From: Adiantum capillus-veneris
Lineage: Eukaryota > Streptophyta > Polypodiopsida > Polypodiales > Pteridaceae
NCBI GenBank assembly: GCA_014529385.2
Contig: CM043959.1
Location: 65,348,253-65,412,252, forward strand
DNA: 64,000 nucleotides
Reading direction: 5' to 3'
Position 1 is the first letter of the stretch; every line of letters begins with the position of its first letter. Under the pieces are notes generated by a model. It had not been told where the DNA came from. It ran no database searches and was given only the letters and a program-made list of their open reading frames with translations. Positions 43,384 to 54,480 of this stretch are shown piece after piece. Made by a program: the position numbers and the translations under genes.

Positions 43384-44515
43384 GATATACTTGGGTCTTC
43401 CCTTGCTTTCTGTAGGTGCAAGGCAGAGGTCCCCTTCCCATTAGTTACTTTCTGACCTATGAACGTGTAGATTAAGCCACAAATCCAAAGGTTCACACCT
43501 TAGGTCTTGTCTACCTTGTACAAATACCTTGTTTACAGTTGATTATGTTGTAGTTAGTCATACTATCTCTTCCATTACCTTTCCCCTTTTGAAAATGCAA
43601 ATTTTGATCAATGTTTATTCATGTGCATAAATATTTCTTTAAAGACAAAATTTTCTAATTTTTGAATCATTATTGGGATTTATTGCTGGGATTCATCAAC
43701 GTTGTTGCACTAAACTCTGATCTATAAAAATGTGTACTCGGAATATATGAAAAAAGCCATCAAAGAATGCTTGTTGTTTTTCAAGCTATGTGTCTATGTG
43801 TTTTTTTTTTTGAGGAGATAATATGTAGAGGACTTGCATGCACAATCATGTCATTTAGAGTCCTTTGCTCATCCGTGGTTTAAGGTTTCCTCTTTGAGGT
43901 TGTTGGGTATATACAAGGATTGAGTCATCTTGTGTTATGTTTCTGTGATTTAGTTGAGGGTTGAGGAGTGATTGATGCTCTAGATGTATCATTGTTGTGT
44001 TGCTGGTCTAATAAAGAGTATATGGCTAGTATATATAAGGGTCGTCTGTAAGAGCAAAAGTTTTTGGCCCATAATCTTTATCATTTCTTTTTGTCATGAT
44101 TCTAAGCAAATTTTTTTTTGAATTTTGGCCCATCATCTTTACCATTTCTTTTTGTCACGATTCTAGGAAATATTTACTGAATGTGATGCATAAGATGCAT
44201 AGAGAGAATCTGAACGAGTATGAGTAGTCAAAGATGCATCCAATTTACAGTCACACAAAGTATGCACCAACCATTTTGGCATACCTCTAACCTGCTCATT
44301 TTCAGCGCTCTCCACATCAAGTACTGTTAAAGTTTAGGCATCTCAAGTGAACTGCTCAATGTGATCCCATGATTTAGTTTGGCTTTTGGATATTTATTTT
44401 ACTTATTTGTCAAAGTCTTGGGTAGGAAAATATACTGGACTTCCTATATTATAAGCAACCCCTTGCTTCCATTGTATACACATTTAATTATTCATTGCCA
44501 AGGATGATTGGTTCA
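43384..44515. other. 3' flank without recognised gene
   Basis: AT-rich sequence with a short duplication of TTTTGGCCCATAATCTTTA / TTTTGGCCCATCATCTTTA (44067 and 44125). I see no other gene or element. Confidence 0.4.
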
Positions 44516-44521
44516 AGAGAG

Positions 44522-44522
44522 A

Positions 44523-44561
<39 letters not shown>
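44522..44561. repeat. (CT)n microsatellite
   Basis: Imperfect CT repeat. The Leu/Ser-rich frames starting in it are not supported as genes. Confidence 0.9.
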
Positions 44562-44564
<3 letters not shown>

Positions 44565-44867
44565 CTCACTCCCCTTGGTCTTTACGCTTTTGCATCGTGG
44601 AGAGCACGGCTCCCGAAGACCTTGGCGAAGGAGCTGTCTCGGAGGAGCAAAGACAAAGAGGAGACGCCATCTCCCTTGCTTCCCAACTTGTCTCCAAGGA
44701 TCCCAACTTTGCCCCAGCGTTTCAAAACGTTGGGCATTTTCAGCCCTGCAGCAGTTTCCCCCGCCATGTTGTCTACCTACGCAGTCTCTGCCCTGCACCT
44801 TGTTTCAGAACACTGTCTCATAGCCCCTATTTGTCAGCCCTGCAAACGCACCCTGTTCTGCCCTTCC

Positions 44868-44996
44868 ATCTGCGTTTTATAACGCAGTAGCCAGTTCTGT
44901 CGTTGTCGCTGTCCCAAAGTGTGCTACGTTGTATCTGCGTTTTATAACGCAGTAGCCAGTTCTATCGTTATCACTGTCCCAAAGTGTGTTGGCCAC
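44868..44996. repeat. Tandem duplication of 65 bp
   Basis: Two adjacent copies start ATCTGCGTTTTATAACGCAG (44868 and 44933) and differ at a few positions. Each copy begins with the small inverted repeat CTGCGTTTTATAACGCAG. Confidence 0.85.
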
Positions 44997-45343
44997 AGCG
45001 TTCTAAAATGATGTGTGTGTGCTGCCGCCTACGCCCTCTACCCCTTCCAACTGCCTTTTAAAATGCTGCATCCAGGCAGCCCCATGTGTGTTTTGAAACA
45101 CAAAAAGGCCAGCTAGCAGCGTGTTCTTTTTCTTGGAGTAGGACTTTGGTTGAACGGTGTGCACTACCGGGCTAAATTGAAAGGCGAGGTGAGTGCGGCA
45201 AGTGCGGAGGAGTTGGAGGATGTGTGAGGCTTTGAGGCGGCCGTGGTGCAGCAAAGAAGAAAGTTGTGGAGCGTCAAGAGATCATGTGCAGCCACAACAA
45301 TGGAGTGCGAGACAATACGAGTATCGATCCTGCAAGCTTCACG

Positions 45344-45452
45344 ATGGCTCCCCCTTGCTCGAGCGTCAACGACAAATTGAACGAGAATAACTACGCTCAT
45401 TGGACTATCATTATGCGACTCTGGTTCTCATAGAAAGGTTTATGGGATGTTG
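45344..45452 (+). pseudogene. Copia gag N-terminus fused to LTR
   Basis: The frame starting MAPPCSSVNDKLNENNYAHW continues with an in-frame stop and then KGLWDVV. This is the N-terminal UBN2/gag pattern of Ty1/copia elements (KLNxxNYxxW...LWxVV). It ends abruptly at the LTR start (45453), so nearly all of gag and all of pol are deleted. Confidence 0.7.
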
Positions 45453-45925
45453 TGTTATAGAATGATACTTTATGATTTATTGTAGCTGACAGGTGGAAAA
45501 GATTAGACCTAGCTTGGCCTATGCAAATGTATTTGTATATCATGTACATTTTATTATTCAAGTGCTCTTTTATGAGCTTTGGCCAATTATGACCGGCCGA
45601 TCACTTTGTAACCAATTTGACCATTCAAGAAATCTATAAAACAAATACGTGCAAGAGGGAAATGGTCACTCTTGCACGGGGGAGATTGCACCCAGCGTCG
45701 TCTTATTCTTCTCTTCTCTCCTCTCTTCTCACTCATCATGTTGGCGTAGCACTCCGCTCTAAGAGGTGCGCCTGCACGTGCTCTCTCACTCTATCTTCCT
45801 CTTTCTCTCTCTGCTCGTGTGCAACTTGATTATGTGCAAGGATAGTTGCCAGGTATGCAGTTTCGTGTGTTTCATCGTCTATAGTATATAGTACTGGTAT
45901 TTTGCAGGGCTCTCCGCGCTTCGGC
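45453..45925 (+). repeat. Copia LTR, first of a tandem pair
   Basis: Starts TGTTATAGAATG and is about 90 % identical to 45926-46409. It contains a TATA box (CTATAAAAC at 45634-45642) and a CT-rich R/U5 part. It lacks the last few bases present in the second LTR and joins it through the shared letters TGT. Confidence 0.85.
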
Positions 45926-46409
45926 TGTTATAGAATGATACTTTATGATTTATTGCAGCTGACAGGTGGAAAAGATTAGACCCAGCTTGGCCTATGCAAA
46001 TGTATTTGTATATCATGTACATTTTATTATTCAAGTGCTCTTTTATGAGCTTTGGCCAATTATGACCGGCCGGCAGTTTGTAACCAATTTGACCATTCAA
46101 GAAATCTATAAAACAAATACGTGCAAGAGGGAAATGGTCACTCTTGCACGGGGGGAGATTGTACCCAGTGCTTGTGTCTTGTTCTCTCCTCTCCTCTCTT
46201 CTCTCTTGCCGTGCCGGCGTAGCACTCCGCTCTAGGAGGTGCGTCTACACGCGTTCTTTCACTCTTTCCCGCTCTTTATCTCTCTCTGTTCGCGTATATC
46301 GTTGATTATGTGCTCGTGGATTCGCCAGGTATGGAGATTAGTTCGTTTTATGGTTTGTAGCATATGGTTTTCGGTATTTTGCAGGGCAGCCGCGCCTTCG
46401 ACTGTAGCA
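45926..46409 (+). repeat. Copia LTR, second of a tandem pair
   Basis: Starts TGTTATAG and ends CTGTAGCA, with a TATA box near 46106-46114. It is followed by a primer-binding site, so it behaves as a 5' LTR reading to the right. Confidence 0.85.
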
Positions 46410-46410
46410 A

Positions 46411-46425
46411 TGGTATCAGAGCTTT
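46411..46425 (+). promoter_or_regulatory. Copia primer-binding site
   Basis: TGGTATCAGAGCTTT starts two bases after the LTR end. This is the initiator methionine tRNA type PBS. Confidence 0.85.
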
Positions 46426-46960
46426 AGGCTACGTTCCAATGACTTTTGACCTTGGTTATGTCGATCAAAGCTAAGCGTTTTTTTTTCTCGCTCCCTCTTT
46501 TTCTTTGTTTGCAAATACTATTAATAGATATAACATATGTTATTAGACGAGAAATAATAGCATGGGTTCGCCGAGGCTTTTTTTTGGCAAATTAGAATCC
46601 TCTTTCTTCTTGTTATGTTGTGAAATCAGTGTAACCATGTCATGAAAAGTATTTGACTTTTATTATAATGGTGCTCATGCGATGATTGTAAAGTCTCCAT
46701 ACGGATGATAGGAACTGATTTCTCACAATTAAGCAATGATTGTAAAGTCTCCATAGGGATGATAGGAACTACTTTCTCACAATTAAGCAATACATAATGA
46801 AATATGTTTATTAAATCAAAGACCAAATTGTTCAAGAGAAAAGAAGAAGAAGTGCAGACTGATCATTAAAGGAATCATCTCAAGAGAGACCTTATGAGCC
46901 GGGAGGAAATTTAGGAGCAACAGGAGAAGTCTAGGAGAAAATTTAGGGCTATCATTTACT
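46426..46960. other. Copia leader remnant and tandem duplication
   Basis: No gag follows the PBS. A 54-bp unit is tandemly duplicated at 46684-46737 and 46738-46791 (GATTGTAAAGTCTCCATACG / GATTGTAAAGTCTCCATAGG). The remainder is AT-rich and unrecognised. Confidence 0.6.
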
Positions 46961-48314
46961 ATGATATCTCCACTGCAATGCTTGACGGCAACCTAAGGCT
47001 CGCCTTTTGCACTCTTGTCATCTCTTGCCTCTCATCAGCTCCATGGCATGTGCGCCCCCACAAGCTTTCCAACAGGACAAGTAATCGTCGTCTGACTGTC
47101 TGGACTTTGGCGGGTGTCAACCCCCCACTAACAGCACCCACTTTATTTGCGTGTATAAACCCTTGTCCCTCTCTCTTAGTTCCCGGACACCAGCAGCCAT
47201 CACTCTTTTTTCTCTCTCTCTACTTCTCATTGGTGCACACACCCACTCTTGCCTGCCGTTTGCCACCAATTACCAGACACACCCTCATTTTCTACAGTAA
47301 CCAACCAAATCTCTCTCTGGTCGAATAGCGCCTACCCTACAGCCTTCTTCCTCTCTCGTCTCATGCAGAATTCTGTCTCTCTCTCTCTCTCTCTCATTGT
47401 TTTCTAGCACTCACACTTTTTCTTTGTGTATTGCATGCAACCACACCTACTCCAATCAACGGGACGGCAACTGAGTTGTGCCGTCATTTTTATAATTAGC
47501 ATCACTTTTTTTTAATTTCAATTCTAAATTAGTGACCATCAGCCAGTGCGTCAACAGCTGCCTTGCGGCGGCTACCAACCAACCTCCCGGCCGCCCTCTC
47601 TGTGAAGCCGCCATGCAGCCCTCATCAGACTTGCGGCGCTCTCTCTCTTTCATGTCGGACACAGCAGTGGTGTGTACCTGCTAGCATGTAGCCCACTATC
47701 TCTCTCTCCTAATTGGATGATAGACCACCCAACCAGTTACTCTCTCTTTCTCTCATGCTATGGCGACCGCCAGCCAACTCCCTCTCTTTCTCACTTTTCC
47801 CCTCTACTGTCACTTAACGAGTGACTCCAGCTCTCTCTGCAATCCGAATCACCCTCTCACTCTCTCTTCCTCCCTACCCCCACCAACCCAGTATCTCCTT
47901 TTGCGACGGCCAATTGCTCACCATGCAACAGGTCCTCGTCACTTTCGTGTGGCAGTGAATATCTCTCTCTCAATTGCCTACATGGCGTCGCCCCACCCAG
48001 CAAAGCAGTGGCACCCATAGCTCTGAGGTGCAACCAATCCCTCTCGTGGTGCCCACCACATCAGTGGATTGCATGACCACCTACTGGCACCCCGCAGCAC
48101 GTGCCCTCCCACCCCTCGCATGGCGCGATGCACACCACCACAGAAAATGTCTAACCAACTGCCAACCAGATGCGAAGCTGATTATTCCAACCCACCACAT
48201 CATCCTCTGTGTTGCCCACACCATGCATAAGGCATCAATCAGTATCCCTCTCTCTCTCTCTCTCTTTCTTTTGCAGACGCAGGCACTCTTCTTGTTCTAG
48301 TATCACTACAGCTT
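46961..48314. other. CT-rich unannotated DNA
   Basis: The stretch is rich in CTCTCT and in short open frames of Ser/Pro/Leu composition with no recognisable domain. I see no gene that I can support. Confidence 0.35.
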
Positions 48315-49380
48315 GTGGAGACAAGGCACTATTTGAGCACGTTACGGAAACCACTTGCCTTGTTGATTGAGCACGCTCTTCAGCACACGATACAATTTGT
48401 GGAAGCTTTTGTGGCAGGTCTTAACTCACTACCGGACATTGACGAAGATCTTTTCGTGCTCACCACCCCGATTATCAGGTGGTGCTCCACACGCCAACTT
48501 CTTCAAAAGTGCTTCGATTACGTGTGTCGAATCAGTTTTTTTCATTGCTCTCCACGACGTTAGGATTTCTATTCTGCAAGATTACGCCGTCGGCAATGAC
48601 ATCTGCTGGGGTATTGAAGTCTGTCGCTACTGTCTCATTGGTCGCTCAATTATAGATTATTTGGTACCCAACACTCTCCGTGCTTGGCATGAATATGTTG
48701 AAGGGCAACCAGAATTTCGTGGACTTTCGGACCTGGGCACACCTCGCCCCGGAAACATCGAGTGGGCTAAAGCAAAACTTCGCACAGGAGAAATCCGCAT
48801 GACCAATAAAATTCTTTACATTAACGCCTTTGACTTACTGCACTCGCCGACGGTGGAGACCACTCGGGCTCGCAAAGCACTCATCCTCAATCAACAGTGG
48901 GGCTGTTTTCCTATTGTTATGTTTAAATTTTAGGACAAGTCTGTCAAGCATAATGTCTAGCAGTCTTTTCATTGTGTACCACCTGACCACTTCCACAATG
49001 TCTTTGGTAAAATTCTATGTAATAACCCCCACAATATCCTCATCATGTATGATACTTATCACAAACCACGTATGTCTGCGGATTTTCACGACGTTTGCAT
49101 TGGTAATCAATGGGATGTTCATTCACCCTATCTCTCTGACCATCTATAAGAACACAGAGCCAAAATCCACACATGTGAACACATCCCCACTACCAATCTC
49201 ACCCTTCCCGATGCTTGGTACGATGACCATAAACCTTATTTTTCTCGCCTCGAATATGACCCATGGCAGTCTGAGGAACCACAACACAACCGTTCTGACT
49301 GGAAAGAAATGACCTCAATTGCTGCAGGTTACAACTCGGAAGCAGAAGTTCACCGTTTCTATGGTGATAAAAAATCCCTC
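48315..49380 (+). pseudogene. Unrecognised decayed protein-coding region
   Basis: A frame starting METRHYLSTLRKPLALLIEH (48315-48563) passes after a frameshift near 48535 into a second frame (to 48933) that includes CWGIEVCRYCLIGRSIIDYL, NTLRAWHEYVEGQPEF and RTGEIRMTNKILYINAFDLL. The same second frame continues past two stops (48931, 48958) with protein-like text including NVFGKILCNNPHNILIMYD, HDVCIGNQWDVHSPYLSDHL, a stop, and LPDAWYDDHKPYFSRLEYDP, ending at a stop near 49381. The amino-acid composition is that of a real globular protein of about 350 residues. I do not recognise the family. It could be a retrotransposon accessory protein, a host pseudogene or a viral insertion. Confidence 0.5.
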
Positions 49381-49673
49381 TAATTTCTTTTTAATTTATT
49401 CATTACTTCTCATTTTTCTAGATTTTCTAGTCGATGCCTACACTAGCCCTGACATCAAACTGCAATTTTCATCACAACGTCCCGTGCTCAACATAAAATC
49501 ATCATCTCTCCTCCGACTGCCAAAAAGAACCAAAAATCTATATTCTCATCCCTAGTTCTAGATCTACTTAACAAATATTTTGTCATAATAAAGCCTTCTA
49601 GGCAAAGGCAGCTCAAGATCAAATCACTTTTGGGTTGTTTGTCCAATCAGTCACGATTAATCATCGTAGACGT
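49381..49673. other. Left flank of the tandem gypsy elements
   Basis: No gene recognised. The last five bases before the LTR are GACGT, the candidate target duplication, whose partner would lie beyond the window. Confidence 0.4.
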
Positions 49674-52265
49674 TGATAGTTGTTTTTCGGCTTTCCATAA
49701 TTTCCATAGTAAGCTACCTCACCCTAGCAAATCACTCAAACATTTTGGTTATCCCTATCATTTCACTGTATATAGGTGTGTGTGAGTTAGGGGACTTTTC
49801 CCATATCTTCTTAAAAACCCTTAATTAGCTAGTCACTGGGTTAGTTGAGCCAAAAAAATAAAAAATATAAGTATATGATGGCCCATTTGTGTGTAAATAT
49901 TTCATTGTATATAGGGCCTAAATAAAAGGATTTTTCATAATTATTTTGGTATTTCTTTAAATATTTCTACCTATGGTGTGTTATTTATGCTATGTACATT
50001 GACTCACCATTACCATATTTTTTCTTACCATTTTGCATACTCTTTATTCCATATAAAAATAATTTCATGCAAGCTTTTCTTATTTTTGGTGTAACTCCAT
50101 CCCAACAAAAATCCAAAAAAACTAGTTCTATTTATGTGTATATTTTTTCACTATTGTGATTTTTTCCTTCCTACATCTATTCTCTATTACTCTCATAAAT
50201 TAGACCACAAAAAATATTCATCTTTTTATGGTAGACTTATAATGAAAGAGATTTATTTTGACCCCTTTATATTTTTTCCACCTATATTATTTATATTTGA
50301 CATGTACATAATTTTTTAGACCCCTCAATATTTGATTCTCTTAGTTGTATTATTCACTTATATCATGATCTCAACAATATCTTCAATTATAGACCTACCA
50401 AATAAGGTCAAGGGTATGTGGAGTGCATGCATGCACCATGGGGAGCTCACTCTTGGAGGTATTCAAAAGAATCATCTAAAGAAGGACCTCACAAGGATCT
50501 TGTGCAGTGGAAAAAAAAGTCGGTTTTGCTGAATTTTTAAAGATCACATGCTCCCCGAATTTGGAAAGGTGATACAAACAAAAGTTGTAGCTCGAGAGCT
50601 GAACTTTCACCTCAAATTTTTTCATATTTTTTTGAGCTAGGAGCTGTGAGCTGTGATTTTATTGGTGGACCCCAGTTTGCCCATGCTATGCAGCCACACA
50701 CCCATTTCCACTTTATCATTTTCCTCTTTCACACACACTCCTCCCTCTCCTTCCCACTCCTAAACCTGCAACTCTCATGTCCTAATTCACCCTTTTCACC
50801 ATTGCCACATCTCTCACACCTCCATAGTCTTCATCCTCGATTTCTACACCCTATGTGTCCCCCTTTCTCTCTACATATATGTCCATATTACCATACTCTC
50901 TTCAGCTTTGTAAAGAACTTAAAAAAAATCAGCAAAAATCCAAGGATAACCTCTGCAAATGAAGGCTTTTATCATGAATTTTTCAAGGTTTGAAGATAAC
51001 ATAGCTTCATCGACACGCACTGCTTCGCCATGCTGACTGCTTCTTCTACCGGTGCTGTAAAGAGGTGAATGTCAATTTCTCCAAGCTTCAACCTCTCTTT
51101 ACAAGCTCATCCCTTCTCTAACTTTTCTCATCAAATATTTCACCATTTGATGAATGATTTTGTAAATATTTTTTAGTGATAATTACTAACTACTAACCAC
51201 TAACCTTATTGTAAAATGCACCCTCTACTAGAGTAGGCACTCCCAAATTATTCACTCAATCCTATCTCCTTTCATCCTCAATAATTATCTTCCCTTGAGC
51301 CCACATCCATGTGACTCAAAGGAGAAGAGAGACCCACCCTCATTAAAAATAAAAATAAAAATATGCATAATCTTTTATTCCTTCAAATAAACTTGATTAG
51401 GTCTAATCCTAATCGGGGGTTCTAAAACCTATAAATAGAGCCCTTCTCTCCCTTGTAAATCATCACATGATCACACTACACCAAAGCATTCTCAGCACAT
51501 AACACACCACTCTTCAAGCCTAGTTGTGTAGAGTGTGTGCATCGTGAGTGCTCTATTCCATCATTACACATAGGTGCATGGAGAAGCTTGAAGTTAGTTA
51601 TGCCATCTAGAGGAGTGGAGTGATACTATACTCTTCTCCACACTTGTAGCCTACTCTTGTGCATAAATAAGATTTATAGTTTTGGGTGCAATTGTATGCT
51701 GCAACTACGACTCTTCTCTCCAAATTGACTTGATAAGTGGCTCATCAAGTGGTTGAATGTATATTGTCCTTGAAGTTTGTTGTGCCATTTCATGCTTGAT
51801 GGTTTGAGGGCTTGTTGAATTGTTTGCCTAAAAGGTAGATTGTAAGAGGGTGCTCGGTGAGAGGGCTCCCGTGACCCTAAGACAATTTGTGTATTGGCAA
51901 CAAGGTCAAGTTTTGTGTTGTCCCTCTATTTCTCATGAAGCTTTTTGTGCATTTAGTCTTTAAGGCTAAGACTTAGTTGCTCAAGTTGATTTGTGCTCTT
52001 TACCTCCCTCTGGCGTGGTGAATATTTGTGTTTGGTGTGTATGGCTATCTTGCGTTCCCCTCTCTTTGTGCGTTTGAGTACAAGGACATATCACGTTGTC
52101 CTAGTTCGCATCTACAACTAGGTGGTGCCCCTTTTCTTGTTTGGTTTCTCGCTGTGGGTTGTTGGTTTCTCTGATTTTGCTTGCCCTAGCCCCAATTGAG
52201 CAGCACGGGAGCCTCGAAGGGTGTTTAAAGGCCGCTCTTCTTGTTGCTCGCCCCGGACCGCCTCA
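49674..52265 (+). repeat. Tat-type LTR, copy 1
   Basis: Starts TGATAGTTGTTTTTCGGC. The right end is set at CCGCCTCA because a PBS-like sequence follows. A TATA box (TATAAATAG, 51430-51438) precedes an expected transcription start about 30 bp downstream, so U3 is about 1.75 kb and R-U5 about 0.8 kb. Small open frames conserved between the two LTR copies (50134-50319, 50332-50532, 50646-50993) are not convincing genes. Confidence 0.75.
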
Positions 52266-52288
52266 AATTGGTGCCCCCACTGCGGAAC
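52266..52288 (+). promoter_or_regulatory. Probable primer-binding site of the Tat element
   Basis: AATTGGTGCCCCCACTGCGG follows the proposed LTR end. It resembles the TTTGGCGCC-type sites of Tat/Athila elements only in part, so the LTR end and the tRNA are both tentative. Confidence 0.4.
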
Positions 52289-52341
52289 GGCTTGTGTATG
52301 TTTTGTGTAGGCTCAACCTTTAGCATAATCAAGTAGCTTGC

Positions 52342-52794
52342 ATGAATCACAAGAATTTGTATGATCCCTTCATTCCCATTGCAAGGCAAAAGGTACACAT
52401 AATCGTTAGTACTAAGTTCCAATTTCAACGTGTAATTTGTAGAATTTTAGGTCCTCTTAGGTTGGCAGAGATAAACGCATCAGTAAATCCTTTTATTTTG
52501 CCTCTCATTAGGTACGACCTTAGTTTAGACGTCTATATTTTTGTTTTGTTTTAAGCATAAGGTCATGCATAGACAATGGATAATGGCCCAAGAATAGAGG
52601 TTTTCCCCTTTCATTTCACTCCACACATTAGAATAAACATTGCAATTAGTAGAAAAATCCATTTTCAACAACGTATGGTGTTCATGTTTGGTGCCCAAAG
52701 AGTAGGAGAAATTCTCGCATCACCAAACCCTGTCATCCTGCCTCTTATTGATTATCATAGGTCATTTGATGTGAATATTTTTATTTTGTTGTAG
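52342..52794 (+). other. Duplicated mini-ORFs in the leader, copy 1
   Basis: Two consecutive frames of 70 and 72 residues (52342-52554 and 52576-52794) are in the same phase as gag and are related to each other. Both contain a pattern KxxFQRxxxxxxGxxRxxEIxAS, NPxILPLIxY and SxDVxIFxL. Each is closed by a stop, and gag follows seven bases after the second. They may be a degenerate repeat or short upstream ORFs. No known domain is recognised. Confidence 0.5.
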
Positions 52795-52800
52795 AATAGA

Positions 52801-53846
52801 TTGCAATTTAGAAAATATTATTTTGTAAATCTTTTAAAGAAAGAAATAACAAAAACGCGTCACTTTGAAATAAATTCAATGGAGAGCCAACGTCAAATGT
52901 CTGGTTATCCTCTTTTCTTTGGAAAGCCTGGAGAGGATGCAGAATTATTTTTAGCAAATTTCAAGATGTCTTGTCGTATCAAGAGGATAATAACTGATCA
53001 AGAACGCGTAGAGATGTTTGAAGTGGTCCTTAGGAAAGATGCTAGCACTTGGTTTGACTCGTTTCCTAAGGAAGTTAAAGGGAATTATACGGAAGTTGTG
53101 AATTATTTCAAGAGATACTTCTTTGATCCCCAAAACACTCAAAAAGTATGGCAAGACATTGTTTTTTATAAGCAAAAAGACTTAGATGACTACTACTTGT
53201 ACAAGCAAGAGTTTCTACGTCTTTGGGCTCTATGGATACGAAATGTTGCTAACCCTGGTGATGGTGCAGAATTTCTAAAGAAGGAGAGGTTCATAGCCGG
53301 ACTCTTTCCTGACCTTAAGGTAAAAGTTGAGGCGGGTGCACCTGCTACCTTTGATGGAGCTGAAACTAGGGCTGCTGAGAAATATAGGAAACTCAAGTGC
53401 TTAAGGAGGGAGGTTCCAATAGAAGGTCTTAGACCCAAAGGTAAGTCACAAGCATCAGCATCTAAGGAGCTTCCTGAGGTAACGGTGGAAGTGATTGAGA
53501 AGTTAATGAATCTTTAAGCAGCTTGTCAATTCACCTTGCACAAGCTGTAGGTCCAAAGGGACAAGCAAAGAAGTCTGAAGAGCGAGATTCACGACCTAGG
53601 AGAGTCTTGCAATGTTGGAATTGCGGTGAGTCATGACATGGGATGTATAATTGTCCTTGGCCCCGTGGGGAGCCAGGGAGACCTAACTTGAATTACCCAG
53701 TGATGAATGCAAGTGAAGGAACTTGTCAGCAACCACGGCTTCTACAAAGGATAAATGGAGCAAGACCACCTCCACAAGGAGTGGAAGCAGTTCCACCATT
53801 GCCAAACCCAAATGTGCATGTGGTAGAGGTGACAAATTCAAAATAG
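52801..53846 (+). pseudogene. Tat-type gag, copy 1 (frameshifted)
   Basis: The frame opens at 52801, with the likelier start MESQRQMSGYPLFFG at 52879. The gag core (WFDSFPKEVKGNYTEVVNYF, YLYKQEFLRLWALWIRN) is present. Compared with the second copy one A is missing near 53506, ending the frame at 53517, and the zinc knuckle CWNCGES*HGMYNC contains a TGA at 53635. A further TAG follows NSK at 53844. Gag would package RNA. This copy is broken. Confidence 0.85.
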
Positions 53847-53849
53847 GTT

Positions 53850-54480
53850 GACATGGAAGAAATTGGCATTAAGCGTGGCCGTGGAAAAGGGAAGGAGAAA
53901 AAAGGTGTCACATCACAAAGTGATGACGAGAAAAGAAGGCAAAGGAGACCAAGGAAACTAAGAGGACTCGACGTCGTATCAATCTCCAAGACTTCCCTCT
54001 TGGACATGGTATGGCTCCATACAACCTATTGGAAGACATGAGAGGTAAGGGTCCTGATATCTCATGGCCTCAGTTTCTTGCATTATGCCCACAAGTTAGG
54101 AGGGATTTAACAAAGGCAGTTAGCACTAGGAGAAAGGTAAAAGAGAGTGCGGCTGTTGTAAAAATTGCACATGCTGAAATGAATGAGGATATTACACTTG
54201 TGGTAGATTGTTACATCAAAGGAAGATTGGTTAGGAAAGGTCTAGTGGATGGGGGTGCACAATTTGCATCATGACAGAGGGACTCATGCAAAAACTAGGC
54301 ATGCACATCCATGAGACACGTGAAATTAAAGTCAAAATGACAAACAATAGCAAGTCTAGGTGCGTAGGCAGTTGTAAATGGCAGTTGCAGTAAGAAGGCG
54401 GTGGATTTTTATGTTATGTCGACCAAGGGAAATGGTTACCCATTTATCCTAGGGAGACCATGGCTAATGAAAATGCGAGC
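53850..54480 (+). pseudogene. Tat-type protease region, copy 1
   Basis: The frame 54011-54274 carries VDCYIKGRLVRKGLVDGGAQ, a retropepsin active site with DGG instead of DSG or DTG, then stops after FAS. The rest (TEGLMQKLGMHIHE, the FILGRPWLMKMRAL flap end) is in the next frame. The same frame break is present in copy 2. A 16-base loss at about 54377 removes part of the protease that copy 2 keeps. Confidence 0.75.

Noticed and set aside
46978-48300. Ser/Pro/Leu-rich frames in the CT-rich stretch
   Set aside because: Frames are short, biased by CTCT content and lack recognisable motifs.
50134-50993. Short frames conserved between the two Tat LTRs
   Set aside because: Low-complexity Phe/Ile/Ser-rich peptides in U3. 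Conservation follows from the recent duplication.
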